From assembly GCA_026417625.1 (NCBI GenBank), contig JAOACW010000006.1:1-64000 (forward strand): DNA of 64,000 nt, read 5' to 3'. The notes beneath the pieces are model-generated. The model saw only the letters and a program-made list of their open reading frames with translations, searched no databases and was not told the origin of the DNA. Shown here in pieces: positions 15,986-25,391 of the stretch. Both the position numbers and the translations under genes were made by a program. Positions within the stretch are counted from its first letter, which is position 1. Each line of letters starts with the position of its first letter. The stretch is from Syntrophales bacterium. Lineage in GTDB: Bacteria > Desulfobacterota > Syntrophia > Syntrophales > UBA8958.

Positions 15986-17188
15986 ATGATTTTTCAACCG
16001 GATACGAGCAGGGTTGCCATAATAGGTCCAGGAAGATTGGGGACGGCTTTTGCGTATAAGTTTGGGAGGGATAACAAAAGGGTAACTGTCTATTATCCTG
16101 GTGCCGAAGTTTGTCGGGCAATTAACAGGGAACGTCTTAATCCTAAACATCTGACCCAAGATCTTGCCAGAATATTGGGAGGAATGGATAAAGTTCCCCG
16201 CCTATCTCCCAAAGTGCAAGCTACAAATGATTTGGAAAGAGTGATCGAAGACAACGATCTTGTAATATTAGCTGTGACTATGGACAGGTTGCCAGAGGTG
16301 CTGAATTACATAAGACCTATATTGGCAAGGAAGATCGGAGTTACATGTTTTATATCACCTATAAAAGGGTTGGCTTCTGATGAAATAACGAGGGAGCTCA
16401 TCACCCCATCACAGTTGATTCACCATTACCTTGGTGACATGCGATCAAAGTATGAGCTCGTCTGTATTGGTGGACCTTTCTTTGATATCGATATCGCTTT
16501 GGGTCGTCCTGTGTGTGTGACAGTGGCTGGAAAGAGATCTGTTGCAATGATGATTCGCGAGGAACTGATACGTTTCAATCGTCGTGAACTGAGTTCCTAC
16601 TATAATTTTGATGTTGTTGGTGTGGAAGCGTGTGGTTCACTTAAGAACATCGTCGCTAATATAAAGGGTTTGTCAGATTGCCTGGATCTGGGTGATTCTA
16701 TTCCAGGGACAATATTTGCAAGGGCGGGGGTAGAGATAAGATCTCTTTCCATGATTTTGGGAGGAAGTTTCCAGGCTTTCCAGAGTCAAGCAGGTGTAGG
16801 TGATATGTATGTTACCGTTTCATCATTCGCGAGCAAGAATTACAGGTACGGTAGGTTTTTCTATGAACTTTACAATGGGAATCCCATTGAAACTCACCTG
16901 AAGGTACTGGAGAGGATTGATGGTACGCCGGAGGGTCCCAATACTATCAGGAACGTACATAGATTTCTCGAAAAGAAAAACATGTACAGTCCCCTTTTTA
17001 AGTGTGCTTATAGGTTGTTTAATGAGGGTGGAAATAAGAGGGACATGAGAGAAATGATCATTGAAGCTTGCCAGTTTGACAGAAGAGTTAAAGAGTTTGT
17101 GGGGCCTTTTTCCCGGTTGATGTACCGTTTAATGCCGAATTTCTGGTATCGGAGGGACAAGGGGTTCTTGGCCCATTTAAAAACGTGA
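15986..17188 (+). CDS. NAD-dependent glycerol-3-phosphate dehydrogenase-like protein
   Basis: This 400-residue protein has the GpsA fold. The Rossmann motif is IIGPGRLGTAFA (about 13-24, with GxGxxG-like GPGRLG), VILAVTMDRLPEVL is the second strand, FISPIKGLA the K-loop, and VEACGSLKNIVANIKGLSDCLDLGDSIP holds the catalytic Lys region (GSLKN). SQAGVGDMYVTVSS matches the family G.GDL.VT motif. It is longer than canonical GpsA (about 335), with a C-terminal extension of about 60 residues. It may be a diverged paralogue; the substrate is uncertain. No ribosome site is seen, and the transcript may be leaderless. Confidence 0.78.
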   Translation: MIFQPDTSRVAIIGPGRLGTAFAYKFGRDNKRVTVYYPGAEVCRAINRERLNPKHLTQDLARILGGMDKVPRLSPKVQATNDLERVIEDNDLVILAVTMDRLPEVLNYIRPILARKIGVTCFISPIKGLASDEITRELITPSQLIHHYLGDMRSKYELVCIGGPFFDIDIALGRPVCVTVAGKRSVAMMIREELIRFNRRELSSYYNFDVVGVEACGSLKNIVANIKGLSDCLDLGDSIPGTIFARAGVEIRSLSMILGGSFQAFQSQAGVGDMYVTVSSFASKNYRYGRFFYELYNGNPIETHLKVLERIDGTPEGPNTIRNVHRFLEKKNMYSPLFKCAYRLFNEGGNKRDMREMIIEACQFDRRVKEFVGPFSRLMYRLMPNFWYRRDKGFLAHLKT

Positions 17189-17203
17189 TCATTTAAAAAA
17201 GAC

Positions 17204-17234
17204 TTGACACATCTTTTTTTTTCTGTGCTAAAGT
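17204..17234 (+). promoter_or_regulatory. promoter of the trp leader
   Basis: TTGACA (17204-17209) and an extended -10, TGC-TAAAGT (TG at 17226-17227, TAAAGT at 17229-17234), with a 19-base spacer. The expected +1 falls about 7 bases after the -10, on the ATG of the leader peptide at 17241. Confidence 0.6.
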
Positions 17235-17240
17235 GGTTTT

Positions 17241-17312
17241 ATGTCAAAAATGTATTCTACGGGTTTCAGCTTTAAACGCTGGTGGTGGCGGGTAGATAAA
17301 GTCTGCCCATAG
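17241..17312 (+). CDS. trp leader peptide with three tandem Trp codons
   Basis: The 23-codon ORF reads MSKMYSTGFSFKR-WWW-RVDKVCP and ends with TAG at 17310-17312. Codons 14-16 (17280-17288) are TGG TGG TGG. It lies directly before an alternating hairpin array and a T-tailed terminator in front of trpB2, the classic design of a ribosome-sensed tryptophan attenuator. The ATG has no ribosome site, and the promoter puts +1 at about the ATG. A second in-frame ATG is at 17250. Confidence 0.85.
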   Translation: MSKMYSTGFSFKRWWWRVDKVCP

Positions 17313-17410
17313 CCAAAGAGTATCTAAAAAAGGTCATGGGCAGGCGAGGGAAGCCTCCCGTGACCACTGGAGGTTTAAAGGCCATGGGAGGTTCCCATGG
17401 TTTTTCTTTT
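17301..17410 (+). promoter_or_regulatory. tryptophan attenuator (alternating hairpins and terminator)
   Basis: Five segments can pair in competing ways. A (17301-17310) pairs with B (17336-17345): 8 perfect bp plus two. B (17332-17345) pairs with C (17353-17365): 13 bp with one bulge. C (17352-17362) pairs with D (17383-17393): 11 bp with two G-U. D (17382-17389, ccatggga) pairs with E (17393-17400, tcccatgg), followed by TTTTTCTTTT: the terminator. A ribosome at the leader stop masks A, favouring B:C and then the terminator. A ribosome stalled on the Trp codons leaves A free for A:B, freeing C for C:D, the antiterminator. Pairings were found by eye. Confidence 0.8.
17382..17410 (+). terminator. 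attenuator terminator hairpin
   Basis: An 8-bp stem (17382-17389 with 17393-17400) with a 3-base loop is followed directly by TTTTTCTTTT (17401-17410). It lies 33 bases before trpB2. Confidence 0.85.
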
Positions 17411-17442
17411 ATTAATTAAATTGGTGGAAGGAGAGAAAGAAA

Positions 17443-18804
17443 ATGGAACAGACAAAAGTTACACTGGCAGATTCAGAGATCCCCAGGCAATGGTACAACA
17501 TACTTCCTGATCTTCCCACCCCTTTGAGACCTCCCTTACATCCCGTGACAGGTGAACCTGTTAAGGCAGAGGATCTAGCAGCTGTTTTCCCCATGAATCT
17601 TATTGAACAGGAAGTGAGTAACCAAAGGTGGATAGATATACCTGAAGAGGTTCTTGGAAAATACCTGATTTGGCGACCAACACCACTTTACAGGGCGCGG
17701 AATTTCGAAAAGCTTTTGGATGCACCTGTGAGAATTTACTACAAACACGAAGGTTTAAGCCCCGCAGGTTCCCATAAGCCAAACACTGCGATAGCTCAGG
17801 CGTACTACAATAAAGTGTTTGGCATTAAACGACTTTCAACGGAGACTGGTGCCGGTCAATGGGGCAGTGCCCTGAGTATGGCTTGCAGTATGTTTGGTTT
17901 GGAGTGCAGGGTTTTCATGGTTAGAGTGAGTTATGATCAGAAACCATATCGAAGAATTATGATGGAGACCTGGGGGGCGGAGTGTATACCAAGTCCCAGT
18001 GAGCTAACCATGGCGGGTAGAAAGGTTCTTGCAGAGAATCCCAACTCACCCGGAAGTCTTGGTATTGCCATAAGTGAAGCAATCGAAGATGCTTTGACGC
18101 ATGAAAATGCCCGATACTCTCTTGGAAGTGTTCTGAATCATGTTTTGCTCCACCAAACGATCATTGGTCTGGAAGCTCAAAAGCAGTTGAGGGCTATTGG
18201 AGAGTATCCTGATGTGGTTTTGGGATGTGCTGGAGGGGGGAGTAATTTTGCGGGGATTGCTCTGCCGTTTGTCAGGGAAAAAATAGAGGGAAAGGATGTG
18301 AGGATCGTCGGTGCGGAACCGACTTCCTGTCCCACGATGACCCGCGGACCTTTCGCCTATGATTTTGGTGATCTAGCGAAGATGACCCCTCTACTTCCCA
18401 TGCATACACTGGGCCACGATTTTGTGCCCCCACCCATTCATGCTGGAGGATTACGTTATCACGGGATGGCTCCTATAATAAGCCATCTCATTGAGGAAAA
18501 ACTGATTGAAGCACGGGCTTTTGATCAGATTGAAACATTCGAGGCAGGCGTCAAATGGGCCAGAGCGGAGGGATTCATTCCAGCCCCAGAAACAAATCAT
18601 GTGATAGCCGCTGTTGTGGAAGAGGCTCGAAGGGCCAAAGAGGAAGGGAAGGAGAAGGTCATTCTGTTCAACTGGAGTGGTCATGGTTTGGTAGATTTAG
18701 CCGCGTATGAAGCTTATCTAGCTGGAAGACTTCAGCCTTATGATCTCCCAGAAGAGGAAATTGAAAGGGCGCTTAAAGCAATTGCCGATCTGCCAAAACC
18801 GTAA
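17443..18804 (+). CDS. trpB: tryptophan synthase beta-like protein (TrpB2)
   Basis: This PLP enzyme condenses indole with serine to give tryptophan. At 453 residues with an N-terminal extension and internal insertions it is the long TrpB2 form. The PLP lysine is Lys112 in [17 protein letters not shown] (about 127-134) and [11 protein letters not shown] follow. No trpA or other trp gene is in the window, as is usual for TrpB2, which may work alone to salvage indole. It is preceded by its own tryptophan attenuator, good evidence that the real product is tied to tryptophan supply. GGAAGGAGAG precedes the ATG, and a terminator follows the stop. Confidence 0.95.
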   Translation: MEQTKVTLADSEIPRQWYNILPDLPTPLRPPLHPVTGEPVKAEDLAAVFPMNLIEQEVSNQRWIDIPEEVLGKYLIWRPTPLYRARNFEKLLDAPVRIYYKHEGLSPAGSHKPNTAIAQAYYNKVFGIKRLSTETGAGQWGSALSMACSMFGLECRVFMVRVSYDQKPYRRIMMETWGAECIPSPSELTMAGRKVLAENPNSPGSLGIAISEAIEDALTHENARYSLGSVLNHVLLHQTIIGLEAQKQLRAIGEYPDVVLGCAGGGSNFAGIALPFVREKIEGKDVRIVGAEPTSCPTMTRGPFAYDFGDLAKMTPLLPMHTLGHDFVPPPIHAGGLRYHGMAPIISHLIEEKLIEARAFDQIETFEAGVKWARAEGFIPAPETNHVIAAVVEEARRAKEEGKEKVILFNWSGHGLVDLAAYEAYLAGRLQPYDLPEEEIERALKAIADLPKP

Positions 18805-18826
18805 TTTATTAATAGGCCAAGGTGGT

Positions 18827-18865
18827 GGACCGTCATGGGGAAACCCTTGACGGTCCAATGTTTTT
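18827..18865 (+). terminator. rho-independent terminator after trpB2
   Basis: A perfect 9-bp stem (18827-18835 ggaccgtca with 18848-18856 tgacggtcc), with a further short GGG/CCC stem inside, is followed by TTTTT at 18861-18865. Confidence 0.85.
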
Positions 18866-18883
18866 GTCCTACGCTTTATTTTA

Positions 18884-19162
18884 ATGAAGGAGTTTCATGT
18901 GTTCGACAATCTGGAAACAAGATGTCCCCGTTTGGGGCATGTAGTTAAGTTTTGCTATTGTCGTCAGGAGGGGGGGATGCTACCTTGCACCCGGGTGATT
19001 CAATGTTGGCAGGGTATTTTCCCGGTTACGAATTACCTGGAAAATTTAATGGACAGAGAAAAACTCGAAGTTTTTCTAAACGTCAGACCTAAAGAAAAAA
19101 TTGTCAGTATTTTGGAGATTGTGGAAAGTGTAAGGAAAAGATACAATGACGAAAAGGGATAA
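18884..19162 (+). CDS. small Cys-rich hypothetical protein
   Basis: This 92-residue protein has five Cys in CPRLGH..KFCYCR..LPCTRVIQCW, a pattern suggesting a metal or Fe-S site. I believe similar small proteins with a CPRLGH start exist in other Desulfobacterota, but I cannot name a family. The C-terminal half is helical. GAAGGAG lies upstream. Its end overlaps the start of rarA by 17 bases (19146-19162), so the two are translationally linked; function is unknown. Confidence 0.75.
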   Translation: MKEFHVFDNLETRCPRLGHVVKFCYCRQEGGMLPCTRVIQCWQGIFPVTNYLENLMDREKLEVFLNVRPKEKIVSILEIVESVRKRYNDEKG

Positions 19163-20483
19163 TGAGAAGAAGGATAGTTTAGTGAGTCCCCTTGCCGATA
19201 GGATGCGACCAAGGACACTTTCGGAATTTGTCGGTCAGGTTCACCTCGTCGGAGAGGAAGCTATCCTGCGTAAAGCCATTGCAGAGAAACACATTTTTTC
19301 CATGATTTTTTGGGGTCCTCCAGGTTCGGGGAAAACCACGCTGGCCTACTTGTTAGCAAAGGAGTTCGATGCTGAATTTTTGAGTTTCTCTGCGGTTCTT
19401 TCCGGTATGAGGGACATAAGAAATGTCGTGGAAACAGCGGAGCGAATAAAGCAGGAGCAGAAAAGGAAAACCATTCTTTTTGTTGATGAAATTCATCGCT
19501 TCAATAAAGTTCAGCAAGATGCTTTTCTTCCCCATGTTGAAAGGGGTCTTATCACTCTCGTGGGAGCTACAACAGAAAATCCTTCCTTTGAAGTAATAGC
19601 TCCCTTACTTTCACGGTGTCGTGTGCTTGTTCTTTATCCATTAACGGAGGAAGAGTTAAAACTGATAGTTTGTAGGGCTTTGGCGGATCGAGAGAGGGGA
19701 TTGGGCAATCAACATTTGAGTATAGATGAGGAAGCCCTTCGTTTTTTGGTGGTCCAGTCGGCGGGCGATGCTAGGGTGGCACTCAACGTGCTTGAAACCG
19801 CTGCCTCGCTGGCCAAGGATGGAATTATAAGCCTCTCCTGTGTGGAAAGAGCCCTTCAAAAAAGGGCGCTTCTTTACGATAAGTGCGGAGAGGAGCATTA
19901 TAATCTAATATCGGCTTTCCACAAGAGTCTCCGGGGAAGTGATCCCGATGCGGCTCTCTACTGGTTGGTGAGGATGCTCGAAGCAGGTGAAGACCCTTTT
20001 TACATAGCTAGGAGAATGGTCCGCTTTGCCTCTGAGGATGTGGGTAACGCAGACCCTCGGGCGCTAACGGTTGCCATTGACGCCATGGAAGCTTTCCGGT
20101 TTCTCGGACATCCCGAGGGAGAATTGGCCCTTGCTCAGGCAGCTGTATACCTTGCCACTGCTCCGAAGAGTAACGCGGTGTATATAGCGTATGAGAGAGC
20201 AAAAAACTTTGTCAAGAGGACCGGCTATTTGTCTGTACCGCACCATTTACGTAACGCCCCTACACTTCTGCTTAAGCAACTTGGCTACGGTGAGGGTTAC
20301 ATGTATCCTCATGATTATGAAGAGGCATGTGTGCCTCAGGATTACCTTCCCGAGGGAATAGATTCGAAAGAACTTCCCTTTTATGTACCGACCGATCGTG
20401 GATACGAGAAGATCATTAAGGAGAGGCTTGTCTATTGGCGGGAATTAAAATCAAAGCTTAGAAGACTGAAGAAGATAAAATAG
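19146..20483 (+). CDS. rarA: replication-associated recombination protein RarA (MgsA)
   Basis: This is an AAA+ ATPase of 445 residues acting at stalled replication forks. Residues 1-30 contain the [15 protein letters not shown] clamp-loader-like start. Walker A is [10 protein letters not shown] (about 58-67), Walker B is [12 protein letters not shown], and sensor 1 is [11 protein letters not shown]. The C-terminal tetramerisation domain contains [21 protein letters not shown] and [21 protein letters not shown]. The ATG at 19146 lies inside the preceding Cys-rich gene. A G/C-rich hairpin follows the stop. Confidence 0.95.
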   Translation: MTKRDNEKKDSLVSPLADRMRPRTLSEFVGQVHLVGEEAILRKAIAEKHIFSMIFWGPPGSGKTTLAYLLAKEFDAEFLSFSAVLSGMRDIRNVVETAERIKQEQKRKTILFVDEIHRFNKVQQDAFLPHVERGLITLVGATTENPSFEVIAPLLSRCRVLVLYPLTEEELKLIVCRALADRERGLGNQHLSIDEEALRFLVVQSAGDARVALNVLETAASLAKDGIISLSCVERALQKRALLYDKCGEEHYNLISAFHKSLRGSDPDAALYWLVRMLEAGEDPFYIARRMVRFASEDVGNADPRALTVAIDAMEAFRFLGHPEGELALAQAAVYLATAPKSNAVYIAYERAKNFVKRTGYLSVPHHLRNAPTLLLKQLGYGEGYMYPHDYEEACVPQDYLPEGIDSKELPFYVPTDRGYEKIIKERLVYWRELKSKLRRLKKIK

Positions 20484-20488
20484 AAGAC

Positions 20489-20513
20489 GGGGGAGATGTT
20501 TAACATCCCCCCT
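20489..20513 (+). terminator. G/C-rich hairpin after rarA
   Basis: The sequence ggggga-gatg-tttaa-catc-ccccc folds with one bulged A. No strong T-run follows, so it is a weak terminator candidate or an mRNA 3' end hairpin. Confidence 0.4.
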
Positions 20514-20742
20514 CCAGGAGGTAAAGATTGGAAAATCAGTTGGCATATTGCTTTCTCTTACTTCCAATTGCATTTTCTGTGCCTGAAACCCCAATTCAGA
20601 ACCATTTGAAATTTTAGTTTTTTTGATTTTGCTCCATGTGTAGTATTCAAATACAGGTAATAAATGTCGAAAGAGATCACACTTTTGTCGGAAGTGTTAA
20701 ATCGTTCGCTGTACTGAAAAAGAAAGTTGGTCTTTGTCGATT

Positions 20743-22524
20743 ATGGATACAATTAGGATTAACCATGGAAAAAGATTGAGTAAAAGACCCTTTCTTCCTC
20801 CTTTTGCTGTGGCAGTGGTATTTCTGGTTTTCATCGGCCTTATTGTAGTTATGGGTGTGATGAACATTCAACGGATAGACAAAGCCCTTACTGAATTTGT
20901 GGAAGAAAGGGCGCTCAGCATAGCTGGTATTGTACAGAATCTAGCTCAGGAGAATCTTAATAACCTCGTTCAGGCTTCCAGGATCGAACGGGAGAGTTCT
21001 ACTCCACGGAAAGGTGTGGATGTTTTCTCCCCAAAACAACTGTTAGTTACGGCTCTTTTTAACATTGGACGGGAAGTGGATAATCATTGGAGAAAGGAGA
21101 AGCTTGATGAGGGTTACCTAAACCGGTATGCCAGTGAAAGGGGTATTTTTTTGATTGCTATATTCGATCGGAAGGGTAGAGTTGTCATTCAGAGCAGAGA
21201 GTTGTCGAAAGAGTATCTCAAAGGTGCCCACCCCACTTTGGTGGAATCGGGTAAACTTAGCATGACGCTGATTGAATACTTAGGGGCAACTCAGAGGATA
21301 GGGTTTGTTGCTCTCAAGCGGAAAGATGGAAGTGGGACAGTGGTTATCGCCCTTGATCCAGAGGGTTTAAGGTTCTGGGGCATAAAGGTATCAGTTGAGA
21401 AAGCTATTTCTGAATTGGGGGAAAGTTCAGGTCAGGGACTTTACTATTTTGTGGTTATTGATCAGAAGGGAAAATTAATCAGTGCATCGGGAAGTGTGCC
21501 GGGACCCTGGCATCCTGAGGACCTTCAGGTAAGCGAAGTGATGGCAGGGTTACGTAGGATTGATAGCAGGAAGGTAATCTACCTCGGCAAGCCAATTTTT
21601 GATGTGGTAGTTCCCCTATACCTAAATGGACAGATTGCCGGAGTTGTGCGAATGGGTCTGGATAGGGAGGATACAGAAAAGATACTGGAGGATAATAAGA
21701 AAAACATCTTTGCCAATATGGGGATCATCACGCTAATAGCTTTTGTTTCTCTCTGGTTTCTCTATCATACTCAGAACAAGCACCTGGAGAGCATTGTGGC
21801 GATGGAGCGACAACTGGAGAAGGCAGAACGCCTTTCAGCTTTAGGTCAGCTTGCTGCTGGTTTGGCACATGAGATACGCAATCCTTTGAACGCAATAAGT
21901 ATGGCGACACAGAGGTTGAAGAGGGAGTTTATGGGTGGAGATGAATTAAAAAACAAAGAGATTCAAGAATTGCTCTTCGTTGTACGGGATGAAATAAGAC
22001 GCTTGAATGGTATAGTTGAAGAGTTTCTTAGTTTTTCTAGGAGTCGGCGTTTGGAGTTCAGAGAGTTTCCGTTAGCTGAGCTTTTGCAGAAGATAGTGAA
22101 TCTTATGAGTGAGGAAGCGGCGGTTAGAGGTATTGTATTGAAAACCAAATGGGAGGATGATTTTTACATACCAATGGATGTTGATAAATTGCAACAAGCT
22201 TTTCTGAATTTCATAAAAAATTCTATCGAATCTATGAGTGATGGGGGAGAGGTTTCTCTTGAAATTGCACGGGAAAGGAAAGGATGGGTGACGGTCCGAA
22301 TAGCTGACACAGGTTGTGGTATAAGTCCGGAAGAGTTAGAAAAGATTTTCAGTCCTGAGTATACTACTAAGGATAAGGGTTTCGGATTAGGTCTTTGTCT
22401 TGCTCATGAGATAGTTCGTGGGCATGGGGGTGAAATTCGGGTGACAAGTGAGAAGGGTAAAGGATCTATCTTTGAGATACACTTGCCTGAAGAAAAGGTC
22501 AATTTAACAGCATCCAGTGGCTGA
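20743..22524 (+). CDS. membrane-bound sensor histidine kinase
   Basis: This 593-residue kinase has a first membrane helix at about 20-43, a periplasmic sensing region of about 280 residues (Cache-like, with YLNRYASERGIFLIAIFDRKGRVV) and a second helix at about 323-343. The HisKA domain has the phospho-acceptor His376 in LAAGLAHEIRNPL. The HATPase domain shows NFIKNSIES, DTGCGISPEE, and the F/G2 box TTKDKGFGLGLCLAHEI. The ATG at 20743 is chosen over a TTG at 20734. It lies 12 bases before a sigma-54 activator gene, its evident partner. The ligand is not predictable. Confidence 0.93.
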   Translation: MDTIRINHGKRLSKRPFLPPFAVAVVFLVFIGLIVVMGVMNIQRIDKALTEFVEERALSIAGIVQNLAQENLNNLVQASRIERESSTPRKGVDVFSPKQLLVTALFNIGREVDNHWRKEKLDEGYLNRYASERGIFLIAIFDRKGRVVIQSRELSKEYLKGAHPTLVESGKLSMTLIEYLGATQRIGFVALKRKDGSGTVVIALDPEGLRFWGIKVSVEKAISELGESSGQGLYYFVVIDQKGKLISASGSVPGPWHPEDLQVSEVMAGLRRIDSRKVIYLGKPIFDVVVPLYLNGQIAGVVRMGLDREDTEKILEDNKKNIFANMGIITLIAFVSLWFLYHTQNKHLESIVAMERQLEKAERLSALGQLAAGLAHEIRNPLNAISMATQRLKREFMGGDELKNKEIQELLFVVRDEIRRLNGIVEEFLSFSRSRRLEFREFPLAELLQKIVNLMSEEAAVRGIVLKTKWEDDFYIPMDVDKLQQAFLNFIKNSIESMSDGGEVSLEIARERKGWVTVRIADTGCGISPEELEKIFSPEYTTKDKGFGLGLCLAHEIVRGHGGEIRVTSEKGKGSIFEIHLPEEKVNLTASSG

Positions 22525-22536
22525 GGATGGTTTGTT

Positions 22537-23904
22537 ATGAAGAATCTTGACATTTTAATCGTGGAAGATGGTAAATCGCAGAGACAGATGCTACGAGATT
22601 TCCTTAGCAGAGAAGGATATAGAGTCAGGGAAGCTGAGAACGGTGAGGCTGGAATTGATGCTGTGCGGACCGGGTACTTCGATGTAGTTCTTTTGGACTA
22701 CAAAATGCCCGGTATGGATGGCATGGAGGTCTTAAAAAGGGTAAAGGAAATAAATCCTGAGGTAGACGTGGTGATTATAACTGCTTATGGCACTGTGGAG
22801 ACAGCGGTGGAAGCTATGAAAGCAGGTGCTGTGGATTATATAACGAAGCCTATCGATTTTGATGAACTTCTTATCGTTTTGGAGCGTTTAGCAGAGAGGC
22901 GGACGCTTATAAGAGAGAATGAAATTTTGAAAAAGGAGCTTCAGGAGAAACGGGTTACTACAGATCAGATAATTACCCGCAACCCCAGAATGGAAGCTCT
23001 TATAAACCTAGCAGGGAGAATAGCAGCCAGTAAGACTACTGTTCTTATTCAGGGTGAAAGTGGAACGGGGAAGGAGCTATTCGCGCGTTTGATTCACCAT
23101 CTGAGCCCTAGGTCCAGCAAGCCGATGTTTGTCGTTAACTGTGCGGCTCTGCATGAGAATCTGCTGGAAAGTGAGCTTTTTGGGCATGAGAGGGGTGCTT
23201 TTACAGGCGCGATATCGAGGCGCATTGGTCGTTTCGAGGAAGCTAATGGAAGCACGATATTTCTAGACGAGGTAGCTGAGTTGACGCCATCGGTTCAGGT
23301 CAAACTACTTCGTTTTCTGCAGACGCGTGAATTTCAAAGGTTAGGGGGAAATGCCGTTATATACTCTGATGTTAGAATAATCAGTGCAACGAATTGCAAT
23401 CTGGAGGAAATGGTTAAAGAAGGAAGGTTCAGGGAGGATTTGTATTACCGGTTAAACGTTGTTCAGTTTAACATACCCCCCCTCAGGGAGAGGAAGGAAG
23501 ACATACCTCTGCTAATCGATTATTTCATAAAGCGCTATGCATGGGAAAATCGAAAAAACGTGGTGGGAATCAGTGCAGAGGCACAGGATCTTCTCATAAA
23601 GTATGATTATCCTGGTAACGTGAGAGAATTAGAGAACATTATCGAACGCGCTGTGGTAATAACGAGGGATCCTGTGATTTCCGTTGAGGATCTACCTTTT
23701 AGTGAGGAGATGATCTTCGGTGGAGAAGCAGCAAAAAGGTCGGAAAGTTTTTTGCGTAATTCTTTGGAGGATCTGGAGAGACGCTTGATTCTGGACGCCA
23801 TGGAGAAGACAAATTATCATCAAACAAGGGCGGCGGAAATTCTTGGCATAAGTGAGCGGATGCTTCGTTATAAACTGAAAAAATACGGTTTAAAAGGTTC
23901 TTAA
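22537..23904 (+). CDS. sigma-54-dependent response regulator (NtrC type)
   Basis: This 455-residue activator of sigma-54 RNA polymerase has a receiver domain at 1-115 with phospho-acceptor Asp54 (LLDYKMPGMDG) and Lys in ITKPID. The AAA+ domain has Walker A GESGTGKE, the sigma-54 contact loop GAFTGA and Walker B TIFLDEVAEL. A Fis-type helix-turn-helix lies at the C-terminus (YHQTRAAEILGISERMLRYKLKKYGL). It is driven by the kinase encoded just upstream. Target promoters were not found in the window. Its last 15 bases overlap the convergent oxidoreductase gene. Confidence 0.95.
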   Translation: MKNLDILIVEDGKSQRQMLRDFLSREGYRVREAENGEAGIDAVRTGYFDVVLLDYKMPGMDGMEVLKRVKEINPEVDVVIITAYGTVETAVEAMKAGAVDYITKPIDFDELLIVLERLAERRTLIRENEILKKELQEKRVTTDQIITRNPRMEALINLAGRIAASKTTVLIQGESGTGKELFARLIHHLSPRSSKPMFVVNCAALHENLLESELFGHERGAFTGAISRRIGRFEEANGSTIFLDEVAELTPSVQVKLLRFLQTREFQRLGGNAVIYSDVRIISATNCNLEEMVKEGRFREDLYYRLNVVQFNIPPLRERKEDIPLLIDYFIKRYAWENRKNVVGISAEAQDLLIKYDYPGNVRELENIIERAVVITRDPVISVEDLPFSEEMIFGGEAAKRSESFLRNSLEDLERRLILDAMEKTNYHQTRAAEILGISERMLRYKLKKYGLKGS

Positions 23905-25254
23905 GGTTTGATTTTTTATGCGGTTGGCAATGGCTCTGGCAGCTAGTATACCGCTTGCCGAAGCCTGAAGTAGTCCTCTTGTTATCCCTGCTCCGTCACC
24001 TGCGAGGAAGAGGTTCTTTATCCTTGTTTCCATTTCCTTTGAAACCTCTATGCGGTTGGAATAGAATTTTACTTCCACACCGTAGAGAAGCGTGTGCCTG
24101 GAAAACACGCCAGGTACGAGTTTGTCCATTGCCTGAAGCATTTCAATTATACTTTGTAGATGCCTGTAAGGTAGTACAAAACTCAGGTCACCGGGTGTAG
24201 CAGTTTTAAGCGTTGGTCTTGTCAAACAGCGGTCTATCCTGGTCTGTGTTGATCTTCTTCCTGCAAGGAGATCACCTAGACGCTGTACTATTACGCCTCC
24301 GCCTAATAGATTCGCAAGGCCCGCTATGTAGCGTCCATAGGCAATGGGATCTCGGAAGGGTTCCGTAAAGTTACTGCTTACCAGTATGGCAAAATTGCTG
24401 TTTTCAGCTTTTTTTTCCGCATAACTGTGTCCATTTACGGTAACGATGCCGTTGTTCTCTTCTGTGACAACTTCACCATAAGGATTCATGCAGAAGGTTC
24501 TCACTTTGTCATCGAAGGTTTTCGAGTAATAGATGAGTTTTGGTTCGTATATTGTGTCAGTGATACGCTTCAAGATCGCAGCGGGAACTTCCACCCGGAT
24601 GCCTATATCCACTGGGCTTATTGTCATTTTGAGACCCAATTTCTGTGCTTCATTCTTCATCCAATTTGCCCCTACCCTTCCAGGGGCAACCACAACAAAA
24701 CGTCCTGTTACCACTTCGCCATTTGAAAGCTTAACGCCTTTTATTCTGCCGTTTTCGGGTAAAAGTTCTCTGATCTGCGATTCCATTCTAATTTCCACTT
24801 TATCGTCGAGGTAATGGCGGATGTTCTTCAGAACCAGTCTACAATTTTCCGTGCCGATATGTCTTATTGTAGTAGGGATAAAATCTAAACCTGCCATGTT
24901 GGCCTGATCGCTTATTTCTTCCAAGTCTGTGGGTGAACCGCGGAATGTCCTTTCTGGGGCTCCGTAATTGACGTATATCTTGTCCGTTTTGTCGAGAAGT
25001 TCCATTAAATCCTTTTCCGGAACGTAATCTGATAAGTACCCCCCTACCTGTGTAGAGATGTTCAGTTTTCCATCGCTGAATGCACCAGCCCCACCCCACC
25101 CACAAAGCACATCTTTTGGATCGGTCCGGGCTCTTTTCTCTAAGTCCTTTCCCTGATCAAAGAGAATGATATTCTCAATCCCTTCTTCGACGAGTGTAAG
25201 GGCGGAAAATATCCCCGCGGGTCCACAGCCTACTATTATGACATTGTAGTCCAT
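23890..25254 (-). CDS. FAD-dependent dehydrogenase (COG2509-like)
   Basis: This 454-residue cytoplasmic flavoprotein has the N-terminal FAD motif VIIVGCGPAGIFSALTL (about 5-21), then CGWGGAGAFSDGKLN (about 50-64), typical of the NAD(FAD)-utilising dehydrogenase group. GRFVVVAPGRVGANWM is a second dinucleotide-binding part, and the C-terminal LFLAGDGAGITRGLLQASASGILAA closes the FAD site. Substrate and electron partner are unknown. It converges with and overlaps the response regulator gene by 15 bases. Confidence 0.9.
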   Translation of the reverse strand: MDYNVIIVGCGPAGIFSALTLVEEGIENIILFDQGKDLEKRARTDPKDVLCGWGGAGAFSDGKLNISTQVGGYLSDYVPEKDLMELLDKTDKIYVNYGAPERTFRGSPTDLEEISDQANMAGLDFIPTTIRHIGTENCRLVLKNIRHYLDDKVEIRMESQIRELLPENGRIKGVKLSNGEVVTGRFVVVAPGRVGANWMKNEAQKLGLKMTISPVDIGIRVEVPAAILKRITDTIYEPKLIYYSKTFDDKVRTFCMNPYGEVVTEENNGIVTVNGHSYAEKKAENSNFAILVSSNFTEPFRDPIAYGRYIAGLANLLGGGVIVQRLGDLLAGRRSTQTRIDRCLTRPTLKTATPGDLSFVLPYRHLQSIIEMLQAMDKLVPGVFSRHTLLYGVEVKFYSNRIEVSKEMETRIKNLFLAGDGAGITRGLLQASASGILAARAIANRIKNQTLRTF

Positions 25255-25332
25255 TTAATTACCGTCCCCTAATGGTTTTGTTGCAGAAAATCTCATATTT
25301 CTATGTGATTATCAAGTTCTAGGTTTTTTACT

Positions 25333-25362
25333 TTGACAAAAGAATTTTGTTTGGCGTAAAAA
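25333..25362 (+). promoter_or_regulatory. putative promoter for the TIM-barrel isomerase gene
   Basis: TTGACA (25333-25338) and TAAAAA (25357-25362) are 18 bases apart. The gene start at 25392 has GAGGTG about 8 bases upstream. Confidence 0.45.
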
Positions 25363-25391
25363 CCCTTTTAAATTCATATGAGGTGTATGAA

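Noticed and set aside
20521-20742. Possible sigma-54 promoter (ttggcatattgc) before the first kinase
   Set aside because: The GG to GC spacing is 6 rather than 10 bases.
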